Positions 1 to 8,897 of a DNA stretch of 64,000 nt are shown piece by piece. Positions within the stretch are counted from its first letter, which is position 1. Every line of letters starts with the position of its first letter. The notes below the pieces were generated by a model that worked only from the letters and a program-made list of their open reading frames with translations, searched no databases and had not been told where the DNA came from. Position numbers and translations under genes: made by a program. The DNA comes from Polynucleobacter sp. Tro8-14-1 (GTDB lineage Bacteria > Pseudomonadota > Gammaproteobacteria > Burkholderiales > Burkholderiaceae). The stretch covers positions 62,001-126,000 of the forward strand of contig NZ_JACVPX010000006.1 of NCBI RefSeq assembly GCF_018881655.1, written 5' to 3'.

Positions 1-363
1 GAAGGTTTCGGCAATCTCATCAACTAATGCACTCATGTCGCCTGAATTCTTCTTGGCGATCACCCCAAGCTCTAAGTTTTCTTTGACGGTCAGCCCAGGA
101 ACAATGCGACGATCCTCTGGAACATATGCCAGGCCTAGATGAAAGCGCTCATGAGCGGGTAAATCTAAAAATGAAGTGCCATCAATGGATGCTTTACCTT
201 GGCGTTTAGATAGCAGGCCCATTAGAGAGCGTAGGGTGGTGGTTTTGCCAGCGCCATTACGACCCATCAAAGTAACGATCTCTCCTTTATTTACTTCCAG
301 TGAGACGCCTTGCAATACGTGACTACGGTCATACCAAGCGTTTAAGTTTTCAACACGCAACAT
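1..363 (-). CDS. livF: Branched-chain-type ABC transporter ATPase LivF (partial)
   Basis: ATP-binding subunit of a Liv/HAAT-type ABC importer; it hydrolyses ATP at the cytoplasmic face together with LivG. Only the first 121 codons are inside the window; the C-terminal part lies beyond base 1. The translation begins MLRVENLNAWYDRSHVLQG and carries a Walker A motif GRNGAGKTT near residues 38-46 and the LivF-typical segment LAYVPEDRRIVPGLTVKENL. It starts at the ATG complement of 361-363, 14 bases after the LivG stop, so it is the last gene of the receptor-LivHMGF operon. The real substrate is set by the receptor and is probably not an amino acid given the adjacent catabolic genes (inference). 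Confidence 0.92.
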   Translation of the reverse strand, partial: MLRVENLNAWYDRSHVLQGVSLEVNKGEIVTLMGRNGAGKTTTLRSLMGLLSKRQGKASIDGTSFLDLPAHERFHLGLAYVPEDRRIVPGLTVKENLELGVIAKKNSGDMSALVDEIAETF

Positions 364-377
364 AGTTTGCTTTCTGT

Positions 378-1133
378 TTAACCTTGACCTAGGTACACAC
401 GACGTACCTCTGAATTATTTTGGATTTCTTCTGGAGTGCCTTCTGCCAAAAACTCACCATGGTGCAGCACGATGATGCGCTTGCAAAGACCCATGATGAG
501 TTTCATCTTGTGCTCAACCAAAATCACTGTCCGCTCGCTAGCGAGTGTGCGAATCAATTCCATCATCACTAATGTTTCTTCTGGAGACATGCCAGCAGTG
601 GGCTCATCTAGCAAAAGTAGGCTCGGGTTGCAGGCCAATGCCATCGCAATTTCAAGAGCGCGCTGCTGACCATGCGCTAAGTCACCTGTTTTCTTATTCC
701 GTAAGTGCTCCAGATTGACTCGATGCAGCAATTCATCGGCAATCTCAATTGGCTTTGGATAGCTTTGCGCATTCCGGAGGAAGTTGTAACGTGCTGTTTC
801 CATCTGTGCGGCCACCCGGACATTCTCATGAACGCTGAGTTGCTTAAACACATTGGTGATCTGAAAGCTTTTAGAAATTCCGATGCGAGCAAATTCATGC
901 TGCTGCATGCCGGTGATATCTTTGCCATTAAATAGAATTTGACCGCTCGATGGTGGAAACGCGCCACTCAAGACATTAAAGAAGGTGCTTTTACCTGCAC
1001 CATTCGGGCCAATAATTGCCGTAAGTGTTCCAGGCATAAAGCTAGTGGATACGTCCTGTAATGCCTTGAACTTACCAAAGCTCTTGCTGACATGACGCGC
1101 TTCAAGAATAGGGGTTGTAGTTGCGCTATTCAT
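378..1133 (-). CDS. livG: Branched-chain-type ABC transporter ATPase LivG
   Basis: Second ATPase of the Liv-type importer, 251 residues, the usual family length. Visible motifs are Walker A GPNGAGKST (about residues 42-50), the signature-like LAHGQQRALEIAMAL (about 153-167), Walker B LLLLDEPTAGMS and the switch histidine in LVEHKM. LivG-specific features include the text GISKSFQITNVFKQLSV. Its ATG overlaps the LivM stop by one base (TAATG), so the two are translationally coupled. It works with LivF on the LivH/LivM permease pair. Confidence 0.95.
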   Translation of the reverse strand: MNSATTTPILEARHVSKSFGKFKALQDVSTSFMPGTLTAIIGPNGAGKSTFFNVLSGAFPPSSGQILFNGKDITGMQQHEFARIGISKSFQITNVFKQLSVHENVRVAAQMETARYNFLRNAQSYPKPIEIADELLHRVNLEHLRNKKTGDLAHGQQRALEIAMALACNPSLLLLDEPTAGMSPEETLVMMELIRTLASERTVILVEHKMKLIMGLCKRIIVLHHGEFLAEGTPEEIQNNSEVRRVYLGQG

Positions 1134-2092
1134 TATTTCGAATCCTGATTAATTTGTAGCTTGCTCAGAATGGTTCCCCAGATACCTTTAGGGAAGAACA
1201 GCACAAAGAACATGAACACTAAACCAACGACAGCCATCCAATGCTTAGTGAAGGTGGTGACGACGTCTTCCAAGTAGAGCATGACTGCTGCGCCGATGAA
1301 TGGGCCAAAGAAGGTGCCCATTCCACCAAGAATGCTCATCATGACCGCCTGACCAGACTGTAGGTAGTGCAGAGAATCAATCGGCACGATGGAGAGGTGC
1401 AGCGCGCGCAATGAGCCCGCTAAGCCACAAATTGCCGCTGACAATACAAAAACCAATAGTTTGGTACGGGCTACGTCAAATCCACAAGCTGCTGCGCGCT
1501 TCTCATTCTCGCGAATCGCCTCCATTACGGCACCTAAAGGTGAGCTTAGGATGCGGGAAATAAGCCAAATGGCAATCACCACAAAGAAAAGAATGATGTA
1601 GTACTTCACTAATGGATTTAAGAAGTCAACTGGGATGCCTAAGATGTTGAATTCATCTACGCGGACACCTCGTAAACCATTCTCACCACCAGTAAGGCTC
1701 TCTGCCTTATAGAAGATGTAGTACACAATTTGGCCAAGCGCTAAGGTCACCATGGAGAAGTAGATGCCACGAGTACGAATTGCAAGGAAGCCCATGATGA
1801 GGCCGCCAATAGCGGCGCCAATAACGCCCACCAGAATGGCAGCGCCCCAAGGTAGGCCATAGTGAACAATGGCTATGCCGGTGATGTAGCTACCAATGCC
1901 TAGGAAGGCTGCATGACCAAAGGATAGTAGTCCCATGTAACCAAACAGTAAGTTAAAGCCCATGGCGAATAAACCAAAGATCAAAATATTGATCGCCAGA
2001 GCTTCATACGGCATGATGAATGGGAAGATTGCTAAGAACAGCGTGCTAGCTAGTACGCGATGACGTGCAATAAGTTGGAAAAATGAATTCAT
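1133..2092 (-). CDS. livM: Branched-chain-type ABC transporter permease LivM
   Basis: Inner-membrane permease subunit of the Liv-type importer, 319 residues. It is hydrophobic almost throughout with about nine or ten likely membrane segments, and contains the LivM-typical glycine-rich stretch NLLFGYMGLLSFGHAAFLG and the cytoplasmic ATPase-contact loop around GAVMEAIRENEKRAAACGFD. It lies 14 bases after LivH and overlaps LivG by one base. It pairs with LivH to form the translocation path. Confidence 0.95.
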   Translation of the reverse strand: MNSFFQLIARHRVLASTLFLAIFPFIMPYEALAINILIFGLFAMGFNLLFGYMGLLSFGHAAFLGIGSYITGIAIVHYGLPWGAAILVGVIGAAIGGLIMGFLAIRTRGIYFSMVTLALGQIVYYIFYKAESLTGGENGLRGVRVDEFNILGIPVDFLNPLVKYYIILFFVVIAIWLISRILSSPLGAVMEAIRENEKRAAACGFDVARTKLLVFVLSAAICGLAGSLRALHLSIVPIDSLHYLQSGQAVMMSILGGMGTFFGPFIGAAVMLYLEDVVTTFTKHWMAVVGLVFMFFVLFFPKGIWGTILSKLQINQDSK

Positions 2093-2106
2093 AAATATTC
2101 GGAGCC

Positions 2107-2991
2107 TTAGCCCATCGCTCCTGCTTTACCAAATAAACCCTGTGGGCGAATTAACAGCACTACGGCCATCAGTACAAAAATGGAAAGCTCTGCTAAGTCG
2201 GGGAAGAAGAGGGAAGTCATGCTGTAGACCACGCCCACTAACAAGCCGGCTACCACTGCGCCAACTGGTGAGCCCATGCCGCCAACAACAGTCACTACAA
2301 ATGATTCCGCCAGAATGGGAATGCCCATCTCTGGATTGACAGAGCGTGTTGGTGAGGCAAGAATTCCGGAAAGGCCGGCGATTGCGCAACCCAATCCAAA
2401 AACCAAAAGCCACACCTTGGCGATATCGACACCCAAGACCTTCACAATTTCTTGGTCGGCAGCACCGGCTTTAATGATGAGGCCGTAACGTGTCTTTTGA
2501 ATGAAGAACCAAACGCCTAAAATAACGACCGCAGTTGCTGCAATGAGGAAGAGGCGGTATTTAGGGAAGTAACCAATGCCTACATTCACTGTTCCACCAA
2601 GACCTTCCGGGGTGATTGAGGGTAAGCCTTCGATTCCAAAGGTAACGCGCATTACTTCAATCAGGACGTATGACAGTCCGAAGGTGAGTAGTAAAGGGTA
2701 ATCTAGCCCGCGTCCATAGAGTGGTCTGACCAAAAAACGCTCAGTGACAAGCCCTATGCCGCCTGTAAGCAATGGCGTTAGTACTAGGCTGAACCAAAAG
2801 CTTCCAGTGATGCCTAAGAAGTACGCGCCTAAAAATGCGCCCACCATAAAGAAGGCGCCATGTGCAAAGTTCACCACGTTCAGCATGCCAAAAATGAGGC
2901 AAAGGCCAAGGGCTAAAAGTGCATAAATACTCCCTAAGGCGATGCCTGTAAGCAGTTGCATGCAAAGAAGTTCAAATGAAAGACCGGTCAT
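2107..2991 (-). CDS. livH: Branched-chain-type ABC transporter permease LivH
   Basis: Inner-membrane permease subunit pairing with LivM. The family signature is clear: LLTGIALGSIYALLALGLCL, FGMLNVVNFAHGAFFMVGA, and the ATPase-contact loop KAGAADQEIVKVLGVD. I chose the ATG at 2991 (MTGLSFELL, 294 residues) because it gives the usual family length. An in-frame ATG at 3063 would add 24 residues (MDDPFTLIHS) but is squeezed against an AAGGTGG sequence with almost no spacing, while AAGGGGAG lies 18 bases before 2991 and 6 bases before a CTG at 3003, so the start is not settled. The stop of the receptor gene upstream is 87 bases away. Confidence 0.93.
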   Translation of the reverse strand: MTGLSFELLCMQLLTGIALGSIYALLALGLCLIFGMLNVVNFAHGAFFMVGAFLGAYFLGITGSFWFSLVLTPLLTGGIGLVTERFLVRPLYGRGLDYPLLLTFGLSYVLIEVMRVTFGIEGLPSITPEGLGGTVNVGIGYFPKYRLFLIAATAVVILGVWFFIQKTRYGLIIKAGAADQEIVKVLGVDIAKVWLLVFGLGCAIAGLSGILASPTRSVNPEMGIPILAESFVVTVVGGMGSPVGAVVAGLLVGVVYSMTSLFFPDLAELSIFVLMAVVLLIRPQGLFGKAGAMG

Positions 2992-3078
2992 AAATGTACT
3001 CAGAAAAAACTCCCCTTTACCAAATGGTGCGGGGGAGTGGATCAAGGTGAATGGGTCATCCACCTTGAAATTTTAAGA

Positions 3079-4314
3079 TTAGGCTTTGTGACCTAGCTCC
3101 GCGCATGAACGCATATTTTTCTCGGTAGTAGGTTCGATTGTCAGAATATTAAAGACGTCATACTTATCTTTCATATTCTTAGATTTGGACTCTACGATGA
3201 TGACGGTTTGCACGGCCTGATGGTCGCACTTACGATAGTACTCAGGACCTTTGTACCAGTCATACTTGAGGTTTTCCATTGCGGAAACTACTTTCAAAGT
3301 TTCTGTAGACTTGGCGATCTTAATAGAAGCCAATACACTCTTAACGCCTGCATAACCTAATGCACCATAGTCAGACGGTACTGAGCCGTTATACATTTTG
3401 CGGAAAGCATCGTTAAATGTTTTTGCAGTTGGGATGCGATCTTCTAGACCCCAGTAATAAGATGTGCCACCAATAATGCCTTCAAAGGCTTCTGGCCCAC
3501 CTGCAAGGCGTGAGGTATAGAGGAGTACTGGCGTAACAATCTTCATGCTGGATTTAAGGCCAAAGTCAGTACATTGTTTTGCTGCATTGACCAAGTCGCG
3601 ACCAAAGTTACAGAGCACCAAAATATCTGGATTCAAAGCTTTGATACGTGGCAAGAAGGCGGAGTAATCGGATGCGCCTAATGGGTGACGGATGTCAGCC
3701 AGGGTAGTGGCACCCATTTCTTTGCCAGCACGCTCAAACGCACGAACCATTTCATGGCCGTATGCATAGTCAGCCGTTAAGAACACAATTTTTTTACCAA
3801 AACGTGGGATGGAGTAACGCGCTACAGCGCCAGCAGTCATCGTTGGGTTCAGGGCCTCGTGGAATGTATAGACGCTCCAGTCTTTCGCTTCGTTAATCGC
3901 ATCGGATTGGCTGATGGAATTAAAGAGAACCTTACGCTCCTTACAAACGGCATTGATCGAGAGTTGGGTTGCTGCAGAAAGTGAGCCAACTACAAAGTTT
4001 ACCTTGTCTTTTTCAATTAATTCCAATGTACGTGTTGCTGCTTCGCCAGGATTGAGTTTGTCGTCACGCACTAAGAGTTCTGCTTTGCGTCCATTAAAGC
4101 CGCCTGCATCGTTAAATTCTTTAATGGCTAATTCAGCAGCTTTCACCTGATCTTGAGCTTCTGCTGAGAAGGGCCCTGTCAACGGCGTCGGAAAGCCGAT
4201 CTTGATAGTGTCAGCCTGAGCATTTGCTACGTTTAACCAAAGTGGGGTGCTTGCTGCTGCGGCTCCACCAATCAACATCTTGCGTCTCGTTTGATTCGTT
4301 ACTTTTTGTTTCAT
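3079..4314 (-). CDS. Periplasmic receptor of the Liv-type importer
   Basis: Substrate-binding protein of the type I periplasmic fold (LivK/HAAT family), 411 residues. The N-terminus has a twin-arginine-like signal (TRRKMLIGGAAAAS, then a hydrophobic run to NVANA), so it is exported, probably by Tat. The mature part starts with the family pattern IKIGFPTPLTGPFSAEAQD. I start at ATG 4314 because GGAGGAG lies directly before it with good spacing; the ATG at 4329 overlaps that ribosome-binding site. It is the first gene of the importer part of the operon, 74 bases after the flavin monooxygenase gene, which suggests the cargo is the substrate of the neighbouring enzymes rather than leucine (inference). 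Confidence 0.9.
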   Translation of the reverse strand: MKQKVTNQTRRKMLIGGAAAASTPLWLNVANAQADTIKIGFPTPLTGPFSAEAQDQVKAAELAIKEFNDAGGFNGRKAELLVRDDKLNPGEAATRTLELIEKDKVNFVVGSLSAATQLSINAVCKERKVLFNSISQSDAINEAKDWSVYTFHEALNPTMTAGAVARYSIPRFGKKIVFLTADYAYGHEMVRAFERAGKEMGATTLADIRHPLGASDYSAFLPRIKALNPDILVLCNFGRDLVNAAKQCTDFGLKSSMKIVTPVLLYTSRLAGGPEAFEGIIGGTSYYWGLEDRIPTAKTFNDAFRKMYNGSVPSDYGALGYAGVKSVLASIKIAKSTETLKVVSAMENLKYDWYKGPEYYRKCDHQAVQTVIIVESKSKNMKDKYDVFNILTIEPTTEKNMRSCAELGHKA

Positions 4315-4388
4315 GGTTGTCTCCTCCATATAAAACTTTGTTAAATAAGAATATTTTTTATTTTTTAAATCTTAACTGAATGCGCCAT

Positions 4389-5630
4389 TTAGTGCGCAGA
4401 TTCAGGCACTGCTTTCCCTTGAGCTAATAGATCGCTGATATCAATCGCAGTTTCCGCCATCACAGTATCGGCATTTCTTTTCAACTTCTCGTTATCCCTA
4501 TTACCCTTGCTTCCTTGGGCTTGCATATAGCGACCCAAATACTGGGCTCTAGCCACTACTTGTTGACCTAGCTTTAAGCGCTCTTCGCTATATGCATTGA
4601 GTGCTGCTGGAGTAGCGCCATGGGCGGCAACATGCTTGGCTATCACAATAGCTTCATCACCAGCCTTAGTGACACCCATTCCTACGTGCGGTCTACCAAC
4701 AAAAGCAGCATCACCCATGAGTGCGATTCTGCCAAAGACAATTTGTTCGGAGCGCACGTCATAAATGGCTTGTAAAAATGGTGCAGTTGTTTTTTCTAAT
4801 ATTTCTGAGTACTGTGGCGCCAAGATCTCCTGTGCGACTTTACGCATGTGGGCAATATGCTTCCAAGACACCTTGAGGGGCGGGATACCAGTGGGGTAAT
4901 AATGACCATCATCGTCTGTCAGAAGGCTTATTAAGTCTTCATGCTCTGAAGCTGGGCGATACCAAACAAAGTTATAGCGACGCTTTCCAGGGCGCGTGTC
5001 ATTGCCAGAGCCAGCAACTGGGTAACCCAGCATTTGCTCGCCATTAGGCAAACAAAAGCCAAAGCGATTAAATAGAGTGTCTAAGGTGTTCCTTGATAGG
5101 CAGGCTTCGTCACATACGCCACGCCAAGCTATATAGCCGGCATATTCAGGTTGAATCTGTGGTGCGACTTGCGCTCGCACTGCAGAGCGTATGCCATCGG
5201 ATGCAATGAGCAATTCAGCATCATATTGGCTGCCGTCTTCACAAAGCACCTGTACAGCGTGCGCATCTTGGGTGGCCGACTTTACTGTCTTACCTTGAAG
5301 ATAGCGCTCGCTTGGAAAGCTTTCTTTGAGCATGTGATACAGGCGACTCCAAGAGGTTAATACTTGAGGTAATTCCATTTCGCCCAAGCTTTGACCGTCA
5401 GCACCCAAAGTGACGCGCTTAGTCACAGGTACGCCGAGTGTTTCGTCAACAGTCACTCCAGCAGCGCGTAGCGCTTCAGCCAAAGCATCATGGGTCACAA
5501 TGCCAGCGCCACGACCGTCTAAGGATCCAATAGTCTTTTCTAGCAAAGTAACGTCATGCCCTTGGCGCAGCAAAATATTTGCCACAAACAAACCGCCAAG
5601 AGAGCCGCCTACAACTAGAATTTTTGCCAT
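4389..5630 (-). CDS. FAD-dependent aromatic-ring monooxygenase, 2,6-dihydroxypyridine hydroxylase-like
   Basis: Class A flavoprotein monooxygenase, 413 residues, expected to hydroxylate an electron-rich aromatic or pyridine ring with NAD(P)H and O2. The FAD-binding GxGxxG variant VVGGSLGG is at residues 5-12; the second FAD motif GDAAFVGRPHVGMGVTKAGD is near residue 300. Features such as YAGYIAWRGV, the FNRFGF segment and RRYNFVWY recall 2,6-dihydroxypyridine 3-hydroxylase of nicotine degraders more than salicylate hydroxylase (my recollection of the family, not a search). It starts at ATG 5630, with AGGGG 7 bases upstream. It follows the VOC gene by 9 bases and belongs to the TetR-VOC-monooxygenase-importer operon. 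Confidence 0.82.
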   Translation of the reverse strand: MAKILVVGGSLGGLFVANILLRQGHDVTLLEKTIGSLDGRGAGIVTHDALAEALRAAGVTVDETLGVPVTKRVTLGADGQSLGEMELPQVLTSWSRLYHMLKESFPSERYLQGKTVKSATQDAHAVQVLCEDGSQYDAELLIASDGIRSAVRAQVAPQIQPEYAGYIAWRGVCDEACLSRNTLDTLFNRFGFCLPNGEQMLGYPVAGSGNDTRPGKRRYNFVWYRPASEHEDLISLLTDDDGHYYPTGIPPLKVSWKHIAHMRKVAQEILAPQYSEILEKTTAPFLQAIYDVRSEQIVFGRIALMGDAAFVGRPHVGMGVTKAGDEAIVIAKHVAAHGATPAALNAYSEERLKLGQQVVARAQYLGRYMQAQGSKGNRDNEKLKRNADTVMAETAIDISDLLAQGKAVPESAH

Positions 5631-5639
5631 CAATAGCCC

Positions 5640-6098
5640 CTATGCTGCTTTCGTATCCAGAGCAGCCTTTTCTTCAGCCGGGTAGTTGAGTTCAATAACC
5701 ACACCATTAGGATCGTCCAAAAATATTTGGTGGAGCTTCAGGACGGGTACAGTGCGCTCGCGATAAGAAACATTGAGTTTCTTTAGGAGAGCAATTTTTT
5801 CTTCTAGTCCGGTTGCAAAAAAAGCAATGTGATCTACTGCACCTGACCCATGGAGTGTGCTGGGGTCGCGTTCACCTAAATATTTTTTCAGTCCGTTCGG
5901 ATCATTTTTGTCGATAGCAATGAGATGCAGGACCGCATTAGCCCAACTACTCTCATCACCGTTGTATAGCCAAACACCTGGGAAAGGGAACTCAGGTCTT
6001 GGACCAACAGTTAAGCCAAGGAGCTTGCAAAAAAATTCAGTCGTTTTTTCAATCTCTAGACTGCGGATGGAGAAGTGATTCAGGCTTAAGTTAGACAT
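5640..6098 (-). CDS. VOC-superfamily (glyoxalase/extradiol-type) protein
   Basis: A 152-residue vicinal-oxygen-chelate fold protein. It has the beta-alpha-beta-beta-beta pattern, starting NHFSIRSLEIEKTTEFFCKL, with possible metal-site residues H8, the H of VDHIAFFA and the E of GVVIELNYP. VOC members include glyoxalases, extradiol dioxygenases and epimerases. In this operon, between the regulator and a ring hydroxylase, a ring-cleavage or isomerase role is possible, but the single-domain length fits a small lyase or isomerase equally well. Start ATG 6098 follows AAAGGT with suitable spacing. It is separated from TetR by 14 bases and from the monooxygenase by 9. Confidence 0.8.
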   Translation of the reverse strand: MSNLSLNHFSIRSLEIEKTTEFFCKLLGLTVGPRPEFPFPGVWLYNGDESSWANAVLHLIAIDKNDPNGLKKYLGERDPSTLHGSGAVDHIAFFATGLEEKIALLKKLNVSYRERTVPVLKLHQIFLDDPNGVVIELNYPAEEKAALDTKAA

Positions 6099-6112
6099 GG
6101 ATACCTTTTGAA

Positions 6113-6805
6113 TTAAGCAAACAGTGATTTAGCGGAATGGAGATAAGACTGCACTCGGTCGCGAATAATTTCTTGTTCTGTGTTGGGGCTTTCGGCGGCA
6201 TATATGGCTTGTCCATAGATCCAGCGCCTCATGCCAATGTAGAAGACGCCACCATGCAATCCCATGAGGAATTCAAGCTCACGCTGGGTGGGCTTTGATG
6301 TATCAGACCTGCCGCAATACTTGCGAGTTTCGCGAATGAGTCTTGGTAATAAGCGCGTGCGCAAGAGCTCGAAGAAGCGATCGCTAATAGAGTGATCACT
6401 TAAGCCAGAAAAAATCAAAATGCGCACAAAGTCATAAGTTAAGACTGTGTTGGAGTAGTCCAAATAGAATGCATTGAATTTTTCTTCGGGAGTGAGGGAG
6501 TCATCATCCAGCAACTCTTCCCACTCTGGCTTCCAGCGAGATTCAAAGACCTCTTTATAAACTTCTTGAATCAGCGCATCCTTAGTGGGGAAGTAGTGAT
6601 AAAGCAGGGTATGGGTGATGCCTAGTTCTTTAGATAAATTTCTTAATTGACCATCGATACCATTTCTAGCAAAGAACTGAATAGCGCTATCCAATATTTG
6701 GCGTTTACGCTCGGCTGTACCCATTCTTTTTCGGATGGGCGCCAAAGGGCCTTCTGAACTTTCAGTAGTATTTGGGCTGGAAACGCTATCTTCAGTAAAA
6801 CGCAT
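6113..6805 (-). CDS. TetR/AcrR-family transcriptional regulator
   Basis: A 230-residue TetR-type repressor. The N-terminal helix-turn-helix is visible around residues 28-75: RKRQILDSAIQFFARNGIDG, then LSKELGITHTLLYHYFPTKD with the family YHYFPTK recognition helix. The C-terminal half is the variable ligand-binding domain. It is the first gene of the minus-strand operon (VOC, monooxygenase, importer) and is divergent from the CoxG-Mo-hydroxylase operon; a palindrome lies between them. It probably controls both directions and responds to a pathway intermediate (inference). Confidence 0.92.
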   Translation of the reverse strand: MRFTEDSVSSPNTTESSEGPLAPIRKRMGTAERKRQILDSAIQFFARNGIDGQLRNLSKELGITHTLLYHYFPTKDALIQEVYKEVFESRWKPEWEELLDDDSLTPEEKFNAFYLDYSNTVLTYDFVRILIFSGLSDHSISDRFFELLRTRLLPRLIRETRKYCGRSDTSKPTQRELEFLMGLHGGVFYIGMRRWIYGQAIYAAESPNTEQEIIRDRVQSYLHSAKSLFA

Positions 6806-6917
6806 GGATTCTCAGGGTTTATCCGAATTTGGACTTATTGACCAAAAGTTAAATAATGGTACATTGTTGAACAATTGGTAGATAAGACTCTATTCGTACA
6901 AACCCCAAGGAGATCAA
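6806..6917. promoter_or_regulatory. Divergent promoter region with TetR operator candidate
   Basis: The 112 bases between the TetR gene and the CoxG-like gene hold the promoters of both operons. A perfect odd palindrome ATTGTTGAACAAT sits at 6863-6875, flanked by TGGTA on both sides (6857-6861 and 6876-6880), and is the most likely TetR site. A possible -35 element TTGACC lies at 6838-6843. The ribosome-binding site AAGGAG for the plus-strand gene is at 6907-6912. Promoter positions are inference. Confidence 0.55.
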
Positions 6918-7394
6918 ATGGAATTAAATGGCGAGCAACTCATATCCGCTCCAATCCCTGAAGTATGGAAGGGTTTGAACGATATTGACGTGTTGGCCAA
7001 GTCCATTCCTGGCTGCGAGGAGATCAGTCGCATCTCCCCAGAAGAGATTCATGCCAAGGTGATGTTCAAAATTGGGCCCGTTAGAGCCCGTTTTGCAGGG
7101 AAATTGCTCCTAAGTGACATCATCCCGGACCAATCTTGCTCTATGGCCTTTGAAGGGTCTGGTGGGGCGGCAGGGTTTGCCAAAGGTAAGTCACGAGTGG
7201 AGCTAAAGCAAGCCGAAGGAGGTACTTTGGTCTCTTATACGACGGAAGCCTCGATTGGTGGCAAGTTAGGTCAAATTGGCGGTCGCTTAATTAGCGCATC
7301 GGCAAAAAAGATTGCAGATGATTTTTTTCAGAAATTCGCAAAAGAATTAGGCGGGGAGACGCTGGCGTTGGAGTCAGACGCTGGTGGTAAATAA
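6918..7394 (+). CDS. CoxG-like SRPBCC protein of the molybdenum hydroxylase operon
   Basis: A 158-residue protein of the CoxG (carbon monoxide dehydrogenase subunit G) family, SRPBCC/START-like fold. Family text is seen at the start, EQLISAPIPEVWKGLNDIDV, then LAKSIPGCEE, and in the middle KIGPVRARFAGKL and FEGSGGAAGFAKGKS. CoxG in CO oxidisers anchors the enzyme to the membrane; here there is no obvious C-terminal membrane anchor, the chain ends ALESDAGGK, so the role in membrane attachment is unclear. Ribosome-binding site AAGGAG stands 5 bases before the ATG. First gene of the plus-strand operon, 76 bases before the FAD subunit gene. Confidence 0.88.
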   Translation: MELNGEQLISAPIPEVWKGLNDIDVLAKSIPGCEEISRISPEEIHAKVMFKIGPVRARFAGKLLLSDIIPDQSCSMAFEGSGGAAGFAKGKSRVELKQAEGGTLVSYTTEASIGGKLGQIGGRLISASAKKIADDFFQKFAKELGGETLALESDAGGK

Positions 7395-7470
7395 AAAAGG
7401 GGTAATAAAAAAGTAGCGCAAAAAATAAAAAGCTAGAAAAGCTTAATACATTGGTGGTGGAGGAGACTTA

Positions 7471-8325
7471 ATGAAATCTGCAGCATTCGATTATGTAAAG
7501 CCCAAGGCCTTACAAGAGGCCTTGTCTTTGCTTGAGCAGGGCGGTGATGATGCTCAATTAATTGCGGGTGGGCAAACTTTATTAGCCACTTTGAATATGC
7601 GTTTGTCTGAGCCCGCAGTGTTAATCGATATCACTGATATCGCTGAGCTCAAAGGTATTTCAGTTGTTGGTGATAGTTTGCGTATTGGCGCGTTAGTGAC
7701 CCATACTGAAATTGAAGATTCAGAATTAGTCGCAAAACATGCCCCACTTTTAAAAGCAGCAGCCCCACATATTGCCCATCGCGCCATTCGCAATCTAGGA
7801 ACCTGGGGAGGCTCACTGGCATATGGTGACCCAGCGGCTGAATGGCCCGCTTGCAGCTTAACTTTACGGGCGACGATGATTATTCATGGACCAGCAGGCG
7901 AGCGCCGAATTTCTGCAAACGATTTTTTCATTGACCTGTATACGACCTCATTAGAGCCCGATGAAATTCTCGTGGCGACTGAGATTCCATTGGCAAGCAA
8001 GCAAGAAGTTTTCTATTTTCATGAGCTGGCTAGACGTCATGGCGACTATGCGGTTGCTGGTTTAGCTGCAGTTGCACAGAAGCAAGGTGATGTTTTGACT
8101 CGCTGTGCCTTTACATTCTTCTCTGTTGGCGCTACGCCAGTAATGGCAACTAAAGCGCAGGATTTAATCAATGGCCAAAAACTCAACGATGAGTTGATTG
8201 CTAGGGCTGTAGCAGAAGCGCGTGATGAAATCGAAGCAATTGCAGACATAACTAATAGCGCAGAAGCGAAACAACATTTAATTGGTGTATTGCTCGAGCG
8301 TGGACTCAAGCACATGATTGCTTAA
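7471..8325 (+). CDS. Molybdenum hydroxylase FAD-binding (medium) subunit
   Basis: FAD subunit (CoxM/CutM/NdhM type) of a heterotrimeric xanthine-dehydrogenase-family hydroxylase, 284 residues, usual length. FAD contacts are recognisable as AGGQTLLATLNMRLSEP (about residues 31-47) and HRAIRNLGTWGGSLAYGDPA (about 103-122), the latter the canonical TxGG-type motif. It passes electrons from the iron-sulfur subunit to an acceptor. GGAGGAGA sits just before the ATG. The three subunits appear in the order M-S-L, with short gaps, so one operon. Confidence 0.93.
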   Translation: MKSAAFDYVKPKALQEALSLLEQGGDDAQLIAGGQTLLATLNMRLSEPAVLIDITDIAELKGISVVGDSLRIGALVTHTEIEDSELVAKHAPLLKAAAPHIAHRAIRNLGTWGGSLAYGDPAAEWPACSLTLRATMIIHGPAGERRISANDFFIDLYTTSLEPDEILVATEIPLASKQEVFYFHELARRHGDYAVAGLAAVAQKQGDVLTRCAFTFFSVGATPVMATKAQDLINGQKLNDELIARAVAEARDEIEAIADITNSAEAKQHLIGVLLERGLKHMIA

Positions 8326-8367
8326 TACTCAAATAGTAAGTATTGGCAAAAGAATTCGGAGATCAAA

Positions 8368-8877
8368 ATGAGTTTGAAGAAAAAAATTTCAATGACCGTG
8401 AATGGTCGACTCGTCAACGCAGAGATTGAACCGCGCAGACACCTAGTGGATTTTTTACGCGAAGATTTGCATTTAAAAGGCCCTCACTTGGGTTGTGAGC
8501 AGGGCGCGTGCGGGGCTTGTACCGTCAAGGTGGATGGGCAAATCATTCGCGGATGCCTATTTCTGGCAGTACAGGCGGATGGTAGTGTGGTTGAAACGGT
8601 CGAAGGTCTCACCAAAAATGGTGTTTTGACAGATCTACAAGAATCTTTTATGCGCCACAACGCTATGCAGTGCGGCTTCTGCTCCTCTGGCATGTTGTTA
8701 GCTGCAGCAGAGTTGATTGAGAAGCAACCAAAAGCAACGCGCGAACAAGTGCGCGAATGGATCTCAGGTAATTACTGTCGTTGCACTGGCTACCACTCTA
8801 TTGTCGATGCAATCATCGATGTATTAGATGCTCGTGCCAAGGGCCAAAAAATTAAACCTGTCCTTGCTAACGCTTAA
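8368..8877 (+). CDS. Molybdenum hydroxylase [2Fe-2S] (small) subunit
   Basis: Iron-sulfur subunit (CoxS/CutS type), 169 residues. All eight cysteine ligands are present: C43, C48, C51 and C63 for the plant-ferredoxin-type cluster (GCEQGACGACTV and RGC), and C102, C105, C137 and C139 for the cluster next to the molybdopterin (QCGFCSSGM and YCRCTGY). Length and spacing match the family. It lies 42 bases after the FAD subunit and 20 bases before the Mo subunit gene. Confidence 0.95.
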   Translation: MSLKKKISMTVNGRLVNAEIEPRRHLVDFLREDLHLKGPHLGCEQGACGACTVKVDGQIIRGCLFLAVQADGSVVETVEGLTKNGVLTDLQESFMRHNAMQCGFCSSGMLLAAAELIEKQPKATREQVREWISGNYCRCTGYHSIVDAIIDVLDARAKGQKIKPVLANA

Positions 8878-8897
8878 GGTATTGAGGAAAACGCATT

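Noticed and set aside
2992-3063. Longer N-terminus for LivH
   Set aside because: It adds 24 non-family residues, and the ribosome-binding sequence touches the ATG. It cannot be fully excluded.
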